Shown in pieces: positions 14,889 through 23,123 of a stretch of 41,926 bases of DNA. Location: positions 1 to 41,926 of the forward strand of contig JBJEHD010000071.1 in NCBI GenBank assembly GCA_051875715.1. Direction: 5' to 3'. The translations under genes were made by a program, and so were the position numbers. The notes beneath the pieces are model-generated. The model ran no database searches and was not told the origin of the DNA. It saw nothing but the letters and a program-made list of their open reading frames with translations. Numbering within the stretch: position 1 is the stretch's first letter; each line of letters opens with the position of its first letter. Origin of the DNA: DYCT01 sp051875715 (lineage in GTDB: Bacteria > Bacteroidota > Bacteroidia > Bacteroidales > Bacteroidaceae).

Positions 14889-16337
14889 TCATAGTCCGAG
14901 GGGCAGTCCCACCCAACGCCAGACTACGAGCAAAGCCGTCCATGCCAAGCCAGCGGCCAGCGTACAGCGGAACGTAAGCCGAAGCCAACAGAGATACCCG
15001 GCATCGGGACGGTAAGACAACAAGAGAGTCAGGACGAAAGGCAGGTAGAACGAAAAAGGCGTAAGCGCATTGGTCAGACTGTCGCCAATGCGGTAAGCAC
15101 ACTGCACCCAGTCCGGCGAAAGTCCTCCGGCAGACAACAACGGAACAAAGACCGGGGCCAGCAAAGCCCACTTTGCCGTACTCGACACCAAAAAGCAATT
15201 GAGCAACGCCGATACGCCGACCACGCACAACAGGCCACCCACCCCATCGGCTGCGGCAGGAACCAGGCCGGACAACCCGACCACCACCCACTGGTCGAGC
15301 CGGGAATAGGACAGGCAAGCAAAAAACTGGGCTGCAAAAAAAACGATGACCACATAGGCGGGAAGCAGACCGAGCGCATGGGAAAGGCCGGCCACGACAT
15401 CTCGCTCGGAGCGATAACGGCCTAAAGCAAATGCATAGACAACCGACATCAGTCCTAACGCCGCCGACATCAAAAACAAAGCCCCCGAAATGAAAGGCGA
15501 GCGCATCATACCGCCCGTGACACCCCGCAAAATCCCCCAAGGCGAAAACGTGGCCACCGCCACCACCACGATGAAGAAAAGGCCTACTCCAGCCGCCGCC
15601 ATCCAAGCACGCCACTCCCTGCGCGAAAGAGGTTTTTCCAACTCGGCCGGCACGGACGATTCGAAAGGTTTCATCCGAGCCCCCAAACGGATAATGCAGC
15701 CAGACAACACCACGGCCAACACGACGACCGAAGCACCCATGAAAAGAAGATTGGACAACGCTCCGACCGGAACTGCCGAAACCCCAGCTGCCGACACGGC
15801 TTCCTGTGTGATACGAGCCAACAAGGGGTCGGCCGTACTGAGAAAAAGATTGGCACTATAGCCGCATGCCACCGACACAAACCCGGCAACCAGCCCAGCC
15901 ACCGGATGGAGGCCCACCGCCCGAAACCACCACGCAGCCAAAGGCAGCAGAAGTACATAGCCGGCATCGCCCACCACGTTGGACAACAAGCCAGCCACGA
16001 CCACACCCCACACAGCCCGGCGAACACCCCGCCGCCCACCGGACCAACGGCGCAAGGTGGCAGCCAGAAATCCGCTATGAACGGCCAATCCTACGCCCAG
16101 CAAGGCAATCAGCACCATACCGAGCGGAGCGAACCCCGTGACGTTGGACACCACATGACGCAGCCACCATCGGAGGCCTTCGGCACTAATCAGGCTCTGC
16201 ACAGGCAACGGCTCGCCACCCGACGGAAGTTCGACAGACAGGCCATATACATCGCCCATCCACGAAGCCAACACCACCGCCACGGTCAACAAAGCGTACA
16301 GTGCAGCCGGATGCACCGATTTGCGCTTACTCTTCAT
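14889..16337 (-). CDS. AbgT-family transporter
   Basis: This 482-residue multi-spanning membrane protein matches the AbgT family (E. coli AbgT, p-aminobenzoyl-glutamate uptake; MtrF and YdaH, proton-coupled efflux of folate precursors and sulfonamides). Key family stretches are NVVGDAGYVLLLPLAAW, SANLFLSTADPLLARITQE, SSTAKWALLAPVFVPLLS and YRIGDSLTNALTPFSFYLP. A longer frame starts at 16403 but overlaps the response regulator by 77 bp. The ATG at 16337 (MKSKRKSVHP) overlaps its stop by only 11 bp and begins just before the first membrane helix, so I prefer it. The gene is last in a kinase-regulator-transporter unit. Whether it imports or exports cannot be told from sequence. Confidence 0.88.
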   Translation of the reverse strand: MKSKRKSVHPAALYALLTVAVVLASWMGDVYGLSVELPSGGEPLPVQSLISAEGLRWWLRHVVSNVTGFAPLGMVLIALLGVGLAVHSGFLAATLRRWSGGRRGVRRAVWGVVVAGLLSNVVGDAGYVLLLPLAAWWFRAVGLHPVAGLVAGFVSVACGYSANLFLSTADPLLARITQEAVSAAGVSAVPVGALSNLLFMGASVVVLAVVLSGCIIRLGARMKPFESSVPAELEKPLSRREWRAWMAAAGVGLFFIVVVAVATFSPWGILRGVTGGMMRSPFISGALFLMSAALGLMSVVYAFALGRYRSERDVVAGLSHALGLLPAYVVIVFFAAQFFACLSYSRLDQWVVVGLSGLVPAAADGVGGLLCVVGVSALLNCFLVSSTAKWALLAPVFVPLLSAGGLSPDWVQCAYRIGDSLTNALTPFSFYLPFVLTLLLSYRPDAGYLCWLRLTFRCTLAAGLAWTALLVVWRWVGLPLGL

Positions 16338-17049
16338 CAGCCTCCAGTTTATCCAAATCAAGAATGTGCAGTTGCAAAGCCCGAACCACCAAACGGGTAG
16401 CATTGATGCCTACCCGTTCGCTCTCGGCAAACAAACGGTTGATCAGGTCTGCCTGCCGCTTCTCAAGCGACTTCACGCCGAACGGCATGCCTTTCAGCCC
16501 GGCAATCATCTCCTTGGTATAGCCCAAGGCCAGATGGCGCAAGAAACGCTCGTCATACTCGTCGATGTCATACCCCACCACGGCTTCCTGCCGATTGGAC
16601 TCGGCCAACACAGACCGACGGAAACGGGCCACGATCTTTTCCAGTATTGGATAGTTGAACACCAAACGTTTGCCCTCCATCACGGCCTGCACGTCGACCT
16701 GTGTGAGCAATTCTCCTGTCTTGAGGATGATACCGTCGGCACCGGCATCGAGTACATCGACCCACAACTTCTCATTGGTCACCTCGCCCGTGAAGATAAG
16801 CACTTTGACGGACGGATGCGAGTTCCGCAACCGACGGCAAATTTCCACCCCAATCGTAGTAGAGCCGCCTAATCCCAGGTCGAGCAGGACCAAATGGGGG
16901 ACTTCTTTCTCCATCAACGTCCAAAACTCGGCCTCGTTCATGGCAGTACCGATTACTTCGGCTTCGGGTATCTCGTGACGAAAGATTTCTTCCGTGCCTT
17001 TCAGTTCCAACTTGACATCCTCCACGAGGATAACTTTGAATGATTCCAT
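16327..17049 (-). CDS. response regulator, REC plus LuxR-like HTH
   Basis: This 240-residue protein has a receiver domain (residues 4-125) with the acidic pair Glu10/Asp11, the phospho-acceptor Asp57 in LVLLDLGLGG, Thr87 in IFTGE and Lys110 in IILKTGE. The C-terminal part (about 160-232) reads as a divergent LuxR/NarL-type helix-turn-helix (FLRHLALGYTKEMIAGLKG, then SLEKRQADLINRLF). It should be phosphorylated by the giant sensor kinase encoded 30 bp upstream and bind DNA. Its stop overlaps the AbgT-type start by 11 bp. Targets are unknown; autoregulation of the unit is plausible. Confidence 0.9.
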   Translation of the reverse strand: MESFKVILVEDVKLELKGTEEIFRHEIPEAEVIGTAMNEAEFWTLMEKEVPHLVLLDLGLGGSTTIGVEICRRLRNSHPSVKVLIFTGEVTNEKLWVDVLDAGADGIILKTGELLTQVDVQAVMEGKRLVFNYPILEKIVARFRRSVLAESNRQEAVVGYDIDEYDERFLRHLALGYTKEMIAGLKGMPFGVKSLEKRQADLINRLFAESERVGINATRLVVRALQLHILDLDKLEADEE

Positions 17050-17079
17050 ATCGTTCTTGTTTTCTGATTTGTTTCGTTA

Positions 17080-20000
17080 TTAATTTTCCACCGGACGGCC
17101 CATGGACCGCAAAAGGGTGAAGCACACACAAAAACCACCTCCGGCGCTGGCCTTCGCCTCGATGCGACACCCTCGACGACCACCATACTCGTCGTGGTCG
17201 CGGATGATTTGCTTGGCTATCAGATAGGCAGTGCCAGTCATCCGTCCGTCAGCCGACGGACGCATCCACTCACGCTGAGGATAGAACAAATGCTGCAGTT
17301 GTTCGTCTGTATAGATGCAACGGCTGTCTTCCCACTCAAAACGAACAAACGCTCCATCCGGACGGATGCTGAGCCTCACATCGCCCTTCATCCCGACCAA
17401 CAATGCCTCATCTGCCAAAGTTTCGAGCAAGAAATGCAGTTCTATACGGTCGGCCGACACATGTATGCCCGGTTCCGACACTTCGGCCTGCCAATGCAGC
17501 TGAACCGATTGCCGGCGCATGGCCCGATCTATGTATCGCCCTATGTGCGCCACCGCTTTGTCGACCGACACAGAGGTGCGTCGGAACATGACCTCCGACA
17601 ACTGGCGCGACGCACACGAACTAAGCAAGGTATAGACATCGGAATAATAAGAAATCAGTTCGCGCATGGTCTGTACCTGAGTCGACTCATCGGCCGGCGA
17701 ATCTGTCCGCCCCAGACGGTCGGCAATCTGACGAATCCGATTGGGATAATAGACAGTCTCGTGCTTCAAGGCCGAGAAACAATTGTCAAGCACCAGGTTC
17801 TGCACGTGCAACTGACCATCCTCGTAAGCAGCCCGGCGAAGTTCATCTTCCGCCCATTCGATGTCGCGCAACTTTGCCGCAGGATTCACCAGAGCGTTCA
17901 GTACCACCAAAGCCAACTGACGGGCCAGCAAATCGGTCAGCAAACGGTCGGTTTCGCAAATATCCTCCTCATGCCTCGTCCAAGCCAGCACACCCACACA
18001 ACCAGTCTCGCCGTCTACACCCGTCAGCAGTGGAGAAAGATAGGCATGCCCCTCGTCGGCCAACGACGACTGCTGCGCGTGGAAGCAAGCCTCCAACCTG
18101 TCTTGCCACAAGTCGGCATCGGACGCTTCGAGGGTCGACACCACGCACAGCCGGCGATGGTCGACATCCGTGGCCGCGAGCCACAGTCCGTCCAACGACA
18201 GCAACTCTCCAAAGGATTCGCGGCACGCATCGAGCAGTCTGCGCAACACCTCCTCGGCCGATATTGTTTCATCCGGCCCATCCGCCGAAACGGCACACAA
18301 AGCCAGGCGGTCGGCATCAAGCAACTGTTCCAGTCGGCGACGGCCTGCCGTGCGACGGCCTACAAAGAAAACGGCATAACCCACAGCCATCGCTCCCAAG
18401 AGCAAGGCACACACGAAGAAACCGGCTTGTTTGTGGCTCGTGGCCTGTTGCAACCGGCGACAATAGGCCTCCAACGAAGTGTCTTCGCTCACCAGTTTGT
18501 AGAGCGTCGCATACGCTTCATTGTTATATATATATGCGTCCCAATCTTTCAAGGCCAAAAAAGCCACGGCCGCCTCGTTTCGGACATCCAACAAGACATG
18601 GTAATCGGACGCGAACCCTTCCTGCCACCACATTGCCTCGACAGCGGTGCCTGTCCCATACAACTGCAACGTGTCGGTTCGACCGGTCAGCAAGCGGCGA
18701 TGTACGTTCAGGCAATGCAAAACCGAATCGGCATACTCCACGGCCTGCGTATGGCACCCCTCTACGTTCGCTTCATACACCCGGTCGGCATAGGACGCTG
18801 CCGTGTCAAGCCAGCGGTCGGCTACGCTGTCGGTCGGGACCGGCGCCGGATATCCGGATGGGACTGATATGCGGGCCGTACACGAAACGGCACAGAGCCC
18901 CACTATCAACCAACCAAAAGTTTTCCAAATGCCCTTGGGCAAACGGAAGAAGAAACGGCTGCCCTCACCGAGTCGGCTCTCGATGCCAAACAGACAGACA
19001 GCGAACTGAGGATTGGTCTTCCGGTATTTCTCGATAATTCCTTTGCAATTCATCAAGCCGAACCCTGAGCCTTTTGCCTTTCGCAACGATGCATCGTCGG
19101 TTCCATCCAGGCCGATGCGAGACGAATCATAGACCTTCTCTTCCAAGATACAACGAATATCGGATTCGGACAGGCCACGCCCGTTATCCTCGACCGACAC
19201 TTCTACATACGCTTCCTCTTCGCGGGCATAAAGGCGGATGCGACCGCCCTCCGGCGTGTACTTCCGGGCATTCTCGGTCAGCGTGTTAATCATGAACAAC
19301 GTCAAGGCCTTGTCCGCCTTCACCACGGCCCGTGTCGGTTCGACTTCCAGCGTCTGCCGCCGGGCTTCGAAAGTCCTGCGACGTTTCGCCACCACCTCCA
19401 TCAACTCGTCCAATGGGAAATTCTCCACCAGAAGGCTAAGCGTCCCTTGCTTCAACTGAATCCACTGGGCCAGGATGTCGTTATACTCCTGAATACGCTC
19501 GGCCAATTCACGGATGTACTGGTATTTTGCCGCACGTACTTCCCGATTAGAGGCATAACGAGCCTGCTGCAGGCGTGTCACCTCGCCCATCATACGGTCG
19601 ATAAACGGTTTAACTCCTTCTACCAGACTCAAGCAGGCTTTCTTCTCGACATTGCGACGTTTGTTTTCTTCTACATGTTGCTCGTTGACGTAGCGTTGTT
19701 TCTCCACCTGCCGTTCACGGTCGTGGAGCAGAAGCATCGCCTGCCCATTCTCCAGCACCCAAGCCATGACCGGAGCCACCAGTTGCACCACCGCACGCCG
19801 TTCCTTCGTCCACGGCCGGGCGGAAACAAGCCTCAGCACGCCCACAGCCGGACGTCCTTCGACCACGACCAAAGGGAACGAGGCTGCATAGCCGGGATTT
19901 TTCTTTTCCACGTTCTCCTCCGGCCGGTTGTCCACCACTTCTATCTGCAACCAAACCACCTCCAACCACTGCTGCATGAAGGGACGGATGCGATCTTCCA

Positions 20001-21426
20001 CCATACGGGCTACGTTGTCAGCATCGGACACACCGGCTGGAAAAGGAACTACCACTTTCCGGCAAAGGTCCAGCAACGCCCGAAGCCGTATCGCCTCTTC
20101 CCGACTGCGCCGACGCCAAAAGCGGGATAGCAGCCCCATGGTCAGGCAAACCAGCCCGACGGCACCGACCACCAAGAGAATCAACCAGTTCAACTGAACT
20201 GCCTCACGGCGCAACGTCTGATAGCGGCTTTCCAGTTCTCTGTCCTGACGGATGTTATAGAGTATATCCAGATAGCAATTCCGATGATAATCCGACGCAT
20301 CTTTCCGGCCCAGTCCTGCATAGGCCACGCTCAGCTGCTCGTGGATGCGTGCTACGGCTTCGTATGCCACCCTGGCCGTGTCTGAAGGGACAGACAGCGA
20401 ATCGGACTCCAACACCCCACGGCCATCCAATGCACACAAAGCCACATCCAGCGTGTCGACAGCCTCGGCATAACGTCCGTTGCGGTTCAGCCACATGGCC
20501 AGCGTGCGCAAGGCTTCTGCCGTTTGATAGGCATCGCCATGACGGCGGAACAGTTCTGCCGAACAGACAGCCAACCGATAGGGCTGCAACGAGTCCGTGC
20601 CACATTCTTCGACAAGGCGCATCCGTCGGTCGGCTGGCAACAAGTCCGCCGCCGGAGAGACCAACAATTCCGACAGATAGCGCAGGCAATAAGCCTCCAA
20701 CCAACGATAACCCCCTGCCCGACTCTGACGGACGCCCCAATAAAGCCAATCGAAACATCCTGCCGTCCGTGCCCGCAGGCTGTCAGAGGACATCAATCCC
20801 ATACCGCCACAAAAAATCATCCGTCTGAGATTTTGCACCGTATCGGCCGACGACCATTCGGACATGTCTTCCAGGAACTCTACCGCCTGCGGGTGCTGCT
20901 GCACCCCATACGCATACAAAGCCGATACGGCGTAAAATTCAGAAAAGGCAAAGTACAAGCGGTGTTTCTCGTGCGGCTCGGTAAAGACGGTGATATCCTC
21001 GAGCAGGCGTCGCATCCGCCGAAGCGCACGATGACGCGCATCGTAATAGTCTTTGTTTCGAGCCGTTCGCTGGCAGATCTTCATCCGGCCCACATCGGCG
21101 ATGAAGCGTTCCAATTCGTTGGACGTCAAACGGCCCGCCTGATCTATCCACTGTTCGGCCTGCGCATACTCCGATCGCATAAAAGCGCAAAAGCCCAAAT
21201 GGTTGGCAGCCTCGGCCCGCCCGGTGTGGTAATGTGCCGCCCGCGCATAAGCCTGTTCGGCCAACCGGCCCGCCTCGTACGCATCGCGGTAGTAGGCCGC
21301 ATAGGACAAACGGTTCAGCGAATCTACCACAGCCATCTCGGCCGACGGAGCCGTTCCCCCGCATCCCGACGCCAGCAAAACCAGCGACCATATACTTATT
21401 ATATATAGAACCACCCGACGAGTCAT
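17080..21426 (-). CDS. giant double-module sensor histidine kinase (lipoprotein N-terminus)
   Basis: The 1448-residue product starts at MTRRVVLYI. An upstream in-frame ATG at 21495 would place the lipobox (LLAS-Gly-Cys22) too far inside and run through the terminator of the preceding gene. Layout: lipid-anchored periplasmic helical/TPR region (22-410); membrane helix 413-433; GAF-like region and helical linker (440-665); a complete HATPase domain (700-830) with N box Asn714/Asn719, G1 DNGRGL (747-752) and G2 KGSGFGL (785-791). Then come a second membrane helix (836-855), a second periplasmic segment, a third helix (1001-1023), a second GAF-like region, and an H-box-like LKHETVYYPNRI (His1222). 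A strongly degenerate ATPase-like domain (1290-1440) follows. From memory this corresponds to the DUF5112/DUF5113 proteins of Bacteroides. It is encoded with its regulator 30 bp downstream. Confidence 0.88.
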   Translation of the reverse strand: MTRRVVLYIISIWSLVLLASGCGGTAPSAEMAVVDSLNRLSYAAYYRDAYEAGRLAEQAYARAAHYHTGRAEAANHLGFCAFMRSEYAQAEQWIDQAGRLTSNELERFIADVGRMKICQRTARNKDYYDARHRALRRMRRLLEDITVFTEPHEKHRLYFAFSEFYAVSALYAYGVQQHPQAVEFLEDMSEWSSADTVQNLRRMIFCGGMGLMSSDSLRARTAGCFDWLYWGVRQSRAGGYRWLEAYCLRYLSELLVSPAADLLPADRRMRLVEECGTDSLQPYRLAVCSAELFRRHGDAYQTAEALRTLAMWLNRNGRYAEAVDTLDVALCALDGRGVLESDSLSVPSDTARVAYEAVARIHEQLSVAYAGLGRKDASDYHRNCYLDILYNIRQDRELESRYQTLRREAVQLNWLILLVVGAVGLVCLTMGLLSRFWRRRSREEAIRLRALLDLCRKVVVPFPAGVSDADNVARMVEDRIRPFMQQWLEVVWLQIEVVDNRPEENVEKKNPGYAASFPLVVVEGRPAVGVLRLVSARPWTKERRAVVQLVAPVMAWVLENGQAMLLLHDRERQVEKQRYVNEQHVEENKRRNVEKKACLSLVEGVKPFIDRMMGEVTRLQQARYASNREVRAAKYQYIRELAERIQEYNDILAQWIQLKQGTLSLLVENFPLDELMEVVAKRRRTFEARRQTLEVEPTRAVVKADKALTLFMINTLTENARKYTPEGGRIRLYAREEEAYVEVSVEDNGRGLSESDIRCILEEKVYDSSRIGLDGTDDASLRKAKGSGFGLMNCKGIIEKYRKTNPQFAVCLFGIESRLGEGSRFFFRLPKGIWKTFGWLIVGLCAVSCTARISVPSGYPAPVPTDSVADRWLDTAASYADRVYEANVEGCHTQAVEYADSVLHCLNVHRRLLTGRTDTLQLYGTGTAVEAMWWQEGFASDYHVLLDVRNEAAVAFLALKDWDAYIYNNEAYATLYKLVSEDTSLEAYCRRLQQATSHKQAGFFVCALLLGAMAVGYAVFFVGRRTAGRRRLEQLLDADRLALCAVSADGPDETISAEEVLRRLLDACRESFGELLSLDGLWLAATDVDHRRLCVVSTLEASDADLWQDRLEACFHAQQSSLADEGHAYLSPLLTGVDGETGCVGVLAWTRHEEDICETDRLLTDLLARQLALVVLNALVNPAAKLRDIEWAEDELRRAAYEDGQLHVQNLVLDNCFSALKHETVYYPNRIRQIADRLGRTDSPADESTQVQTMRELISYYSDVYTLLSSCASRQLSEVMFRRTSVSVDKAVAHIGRYIDRAMRRQSVQLHWQAEVSEPGIHVSADRIELHFLLETLADEALLVGMKGDVRLSIRPDGAFVRFEWEDSRCIYTDEQLQHLFYPQREWMRPSADGRMTGTAYLIAKQIIRDHDEYGGRRGCRIEAKASAGGGFCVCFTLLRSMGRPVEN

Positions 21427-21444
21427 GACGATTACGTTTGGGGG

Positions 21445-21473
21445 CAAATATACAAAAAATGTGCTTGCCCCAA
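21445..21473 (-). promoter_or_regulatory. promoter of the kinase-regulator-AbgT unit
   Basis: The minus strand carries TATATTTG (21452-21445), an exact TAnnTTTG. A TTG lies 18 bases upstream (21473-21471). It is 19 bp from the kinase ATG and overlaps the upstream terminator hairpin. Confidence 0.55.
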
Positions 21474-21490
21474 GAAGAGCAAACACATTT
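21453..21490 (-). terminator. terminator of the Omp28-like gene
   Basis: On the minus strand AAATGTGTTTGC (21490-21479) pairs with GCAAGCACATTT (21468-21457) with a single mismatch and is followed by a T-tract. It ends the Omp28-like transcript immediately before the kinase promoter. Confidence 0.7.
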
Positions 21491-21524
21491 CCCATCGGAG
21501 GTGCTCAAGGCCGCATCCGCACCT

Positions 21525-21601
21525 GTGTACGCGAGTACTCGCAAGCGGCCACATGAGTACTCGCAAGCGGCTACGTGAGTACTCACTGACTGACGACCGC
21601 T
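21525..21601. repeat. array B: 22-bp phased palindromic repeats (GAGTACTC core)
   Basis: Seven 11-base units tile 21525-21601 without a gap. GAGTACTC palindromes are centred at 21536.5, 21558.5 and 21580.5, exactly 22 bp apart. The outer two extend to GCGAGTACTCGC (21531-21542) and GTGAGTACTCAC (21575-21586). Between them the spacer unit is GCAAGCGGC-like. The array starts directly beside the stop codon of the Omp28-like gene (21606), between that stop and its terminator, so it would be transcribed as 3' leader RNA. Confidence 0.75.
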
Positions 21602-21605
21602 TGAG

Positions 21606-22697
21606 TTAATAATTCAATACCTTCTCGACCCGTACAACACGTCCTTTTACCACCCGGACCAGATAGTATCCGCGAGGAAGGGCCTCGTTTCGAACCTCGA
21701 CGCCATCGGCTGTGAACACTTGGAAGCGGTCGTAATCGCCTTCCACACGGATGCGTCCGTCCTCAATTCCGAACCGAACAGGCAGCACGTCAATCGTCCG
21801 TATGGCATCGGAGGCCTTGCGCTTCACCTCCGTCTGCGCGGCATTGACGATACGGCCGCTCGCTACGTCGAGGATCATGGCTACAATCGTCAGCCGGCCC
21901 TTGTCCATCACCTTGGCCGACTGGAAAGCGGTTTCGTCCAGCGTGTACTGATACGTGTAAGTCGCCCCTTGCTCCACCTCGGTGGGGATGCTGTTCAGCG
22001 TGCCGGAATATGACTTGAAGATGAGCCGGGCCACGTGTTCGTAGTACATCTGTTCGGCGGGGATGACGGGAGGCAGATCCTCGAATCCACCCATCGGCTC
22101 GCCGGCCGACTCGTCCGAACTTTGTTTGCTGTAAGCATTCTGCTGGGCATAACCGTTCAGGGTGCTGTGCACACTGTCTTCCACCAACACGAAGGCCACC
22201 CGGAGGTCGACGTTCGACGATGCATAGCCGAAGGTGGTCGACGTATTGATTTGGATGCCGGCTTCCGTCTCATCAACAAAAGAAGCCTCCACCTCGATTC
22301 CTACATTCGCAGTCAGGCTCTGTGTCTGGAAAGCCCCTTCCACATAAGCCGGCTCCACTGCAAGCATGCTGTAATCCCGATTGAACACACACCCGGGAAT
22401 GCCGTCGCGAAAGAACGTCCTCTCCAGTTGCGAATACGACGACGTTTTCATCGGATCGTCAAAATGGCATACAATAGGGATGACATCGTCCGGGTGGTTG
22501 GCCATCAACTCGCGCAAAGCAGCTATGCCAGACACACAATACTTGCACCAAGTTCCCGTGCCTTCTTCCACCACGATGCGGCGCGGAAACGTTGTCTCAT
22601 TTCCATCCGCTCTCACTTCCGACGAGCAAACCATTGTCAAGCCCGTCAGCAAGCAGGCCCACAAGAGGCCATACCCGCCATTGCTACGTTTTTTCAT
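21606..22697 (-). CDS. Omp28-like secreted protein with CxxC thiol motif
   Basis: This 363-residue protein has an N-terminal signal sequence (hydrophobic to about residue 24, then SSEVRA). The thioredoxin-like start VVEEGTGTWCKYCVSGIAAL carries a CxxC pair (Cys51, Cys54), followed by a beta-rich domain (about 140-290). Omp28-type outer-membrane proteins, first noted in Porphyromonas gingivalis, share this start. The last about 80 residues (VLPVRFGIEDGRIRVEG to VEKVLNY) resemble a type IX sorting tail. Function could be thiol-disulfide chemistry or adhesion at the surface; this is inferred. It has its own promoter (22727-22756) and terminator (21453-21490), and repeat arrays flank it on both sides. 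Confidence 0.82.
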   Translation of the reverse strand: MKKRSNGGYGLLWACLLTGLTMVCSSEVRADGNETTFPRRIVVEEGTGTWCKYCVSGIAALRELMANHPDDVIPIVCHFDDPMKTSSYSQLERTFFRDGIPGCVFNRDYSMLAVEPAYVEGAFQTQSLTANVGIEVEASFVDETEAGIQINTSTTFGYASSNVDLRVAFVLVEDSVHSTLNGYAQQNAYSKQSSDESAGEPMGGFEDLPPVIPAEQMYYEHVARLIFKSYSGTLNSIPTEVEQGATYTYQYTLDETAFQSAKVMDKGRLTIVAMILDVASGRIVNAAQTEVKRKASDAIRTIDVLPVRFGIEDGRIRVEGDYDRFQVFTADGVEVRNEALPRGYYLVRVVKGRVVRVEKVLNY

Positions 22698-22726
22698 TTT
22701 CCTTGCAATTACATTTTATTACGCAG

Positions 22727-22756
22727 CAAAAATAGGCACTTCTGCCAACAACCACA
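22727..22756 (-). promoter_or_regulatory. promoter of the Omp28-like gene
   Basis: On the minus strand TATTTTTG (22734-22727) matches TAnnTTTG. A TTG (22756-22754) lies 19 bases upstream, at the standard Bacteroidota spacing. The ATG is 29 bp downstream. Confidence 0.6.
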
Positions 22757-22854
22757 ACAAAGCACGATATACATTTCGCACTACATTTCCCCATATCCCA
22801 GCAAAAAGCATTGCCGGCCGTCAAAATTCAAAGGGGCACACCCTCGTCTGCGTC

Positions 22855-22975
22855 TGTACACGCATCGACCTTCACGTGTACACGCATCGGGCTTCACGTG
22901 TACACGCATCAGCCTTCACGTGCGCACGCATTTAAACGGCTTTTAAAGGGCTTTCAAAGGGCTTTCAAAAACGGA
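22855..22975. repeat. array C: eleven 11-bp units, two palindrome types
   Basis: Eleven units of exactly 11 bases tile 22855-22975. The first seven alternate TGTACACGCAT with a CTTCACG-type spacer, giving TGTACA or TGCGCA palindromes centred at 22857.5, 22879.5, 22901.5 and 22923.5 (22 bp apart). The last four are TTAAACGGCTT-like units repeating every 11 bp. The change of motif keeps the register. It lies between the Omp28-like promoter and the terminator of the 1513-residue protein, outside any gene. Elsewhere in 22698-23123 I see only that promoter and terminator. Confidence 0.8.
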
Positions 22976-23034
22976 TATACGGCTGTTCAAAAAACAGGAA
23001 TTGTCATTAACGCCAATGGCCATTTGGGGATAAA

Positions 23035-23091
23035 CAAAAAGGGGCGGAGAAGCCGCAGCCCCGGTTTCGGGCCAACGAACTTCTCCGTCCC
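23035..23091 (-). terminator. terminator of the 1513-residue protein gene
   Basis: On the minus strand GGGACGGAGAAG (23091-23080) pairs with CTTCTCCGCCCC (23052-23041), 12 bp with one wobble pair, followed by TTTTTG. It is 33 bases past the stop. Confidence 0.8.
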
Positions 23092-23123
23092 ATATAAAAA
23101 GACCGGAAACAGCGTACCACTTA

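Noticed and set aside
16338..16403. Longer N-terminus for the AbgT-type protein (start at 16403)
   Set aside because: It would overlap the response regulator by 77 bp and adds a stretch unlike the family start.
17080..21426. Two kinase genes fused by a lost stop or frameshift
   Set aside because: The frame is continuous, a second membrane pair lies at the join, and I recall the same two-module layout in Bacteroides homologues, so it is probably native.
21427..21495. Longer N-terminus for the giant kinase
   Set aside because: It would translate through the promoter and terminator and displace the lipoprotein signal.
22855..22975. CRISPR array
   Set aside because: Units are 11 or 22 bp with no unique 30-bp spacers, no cas genes, and the repeats are themselves palindromes.
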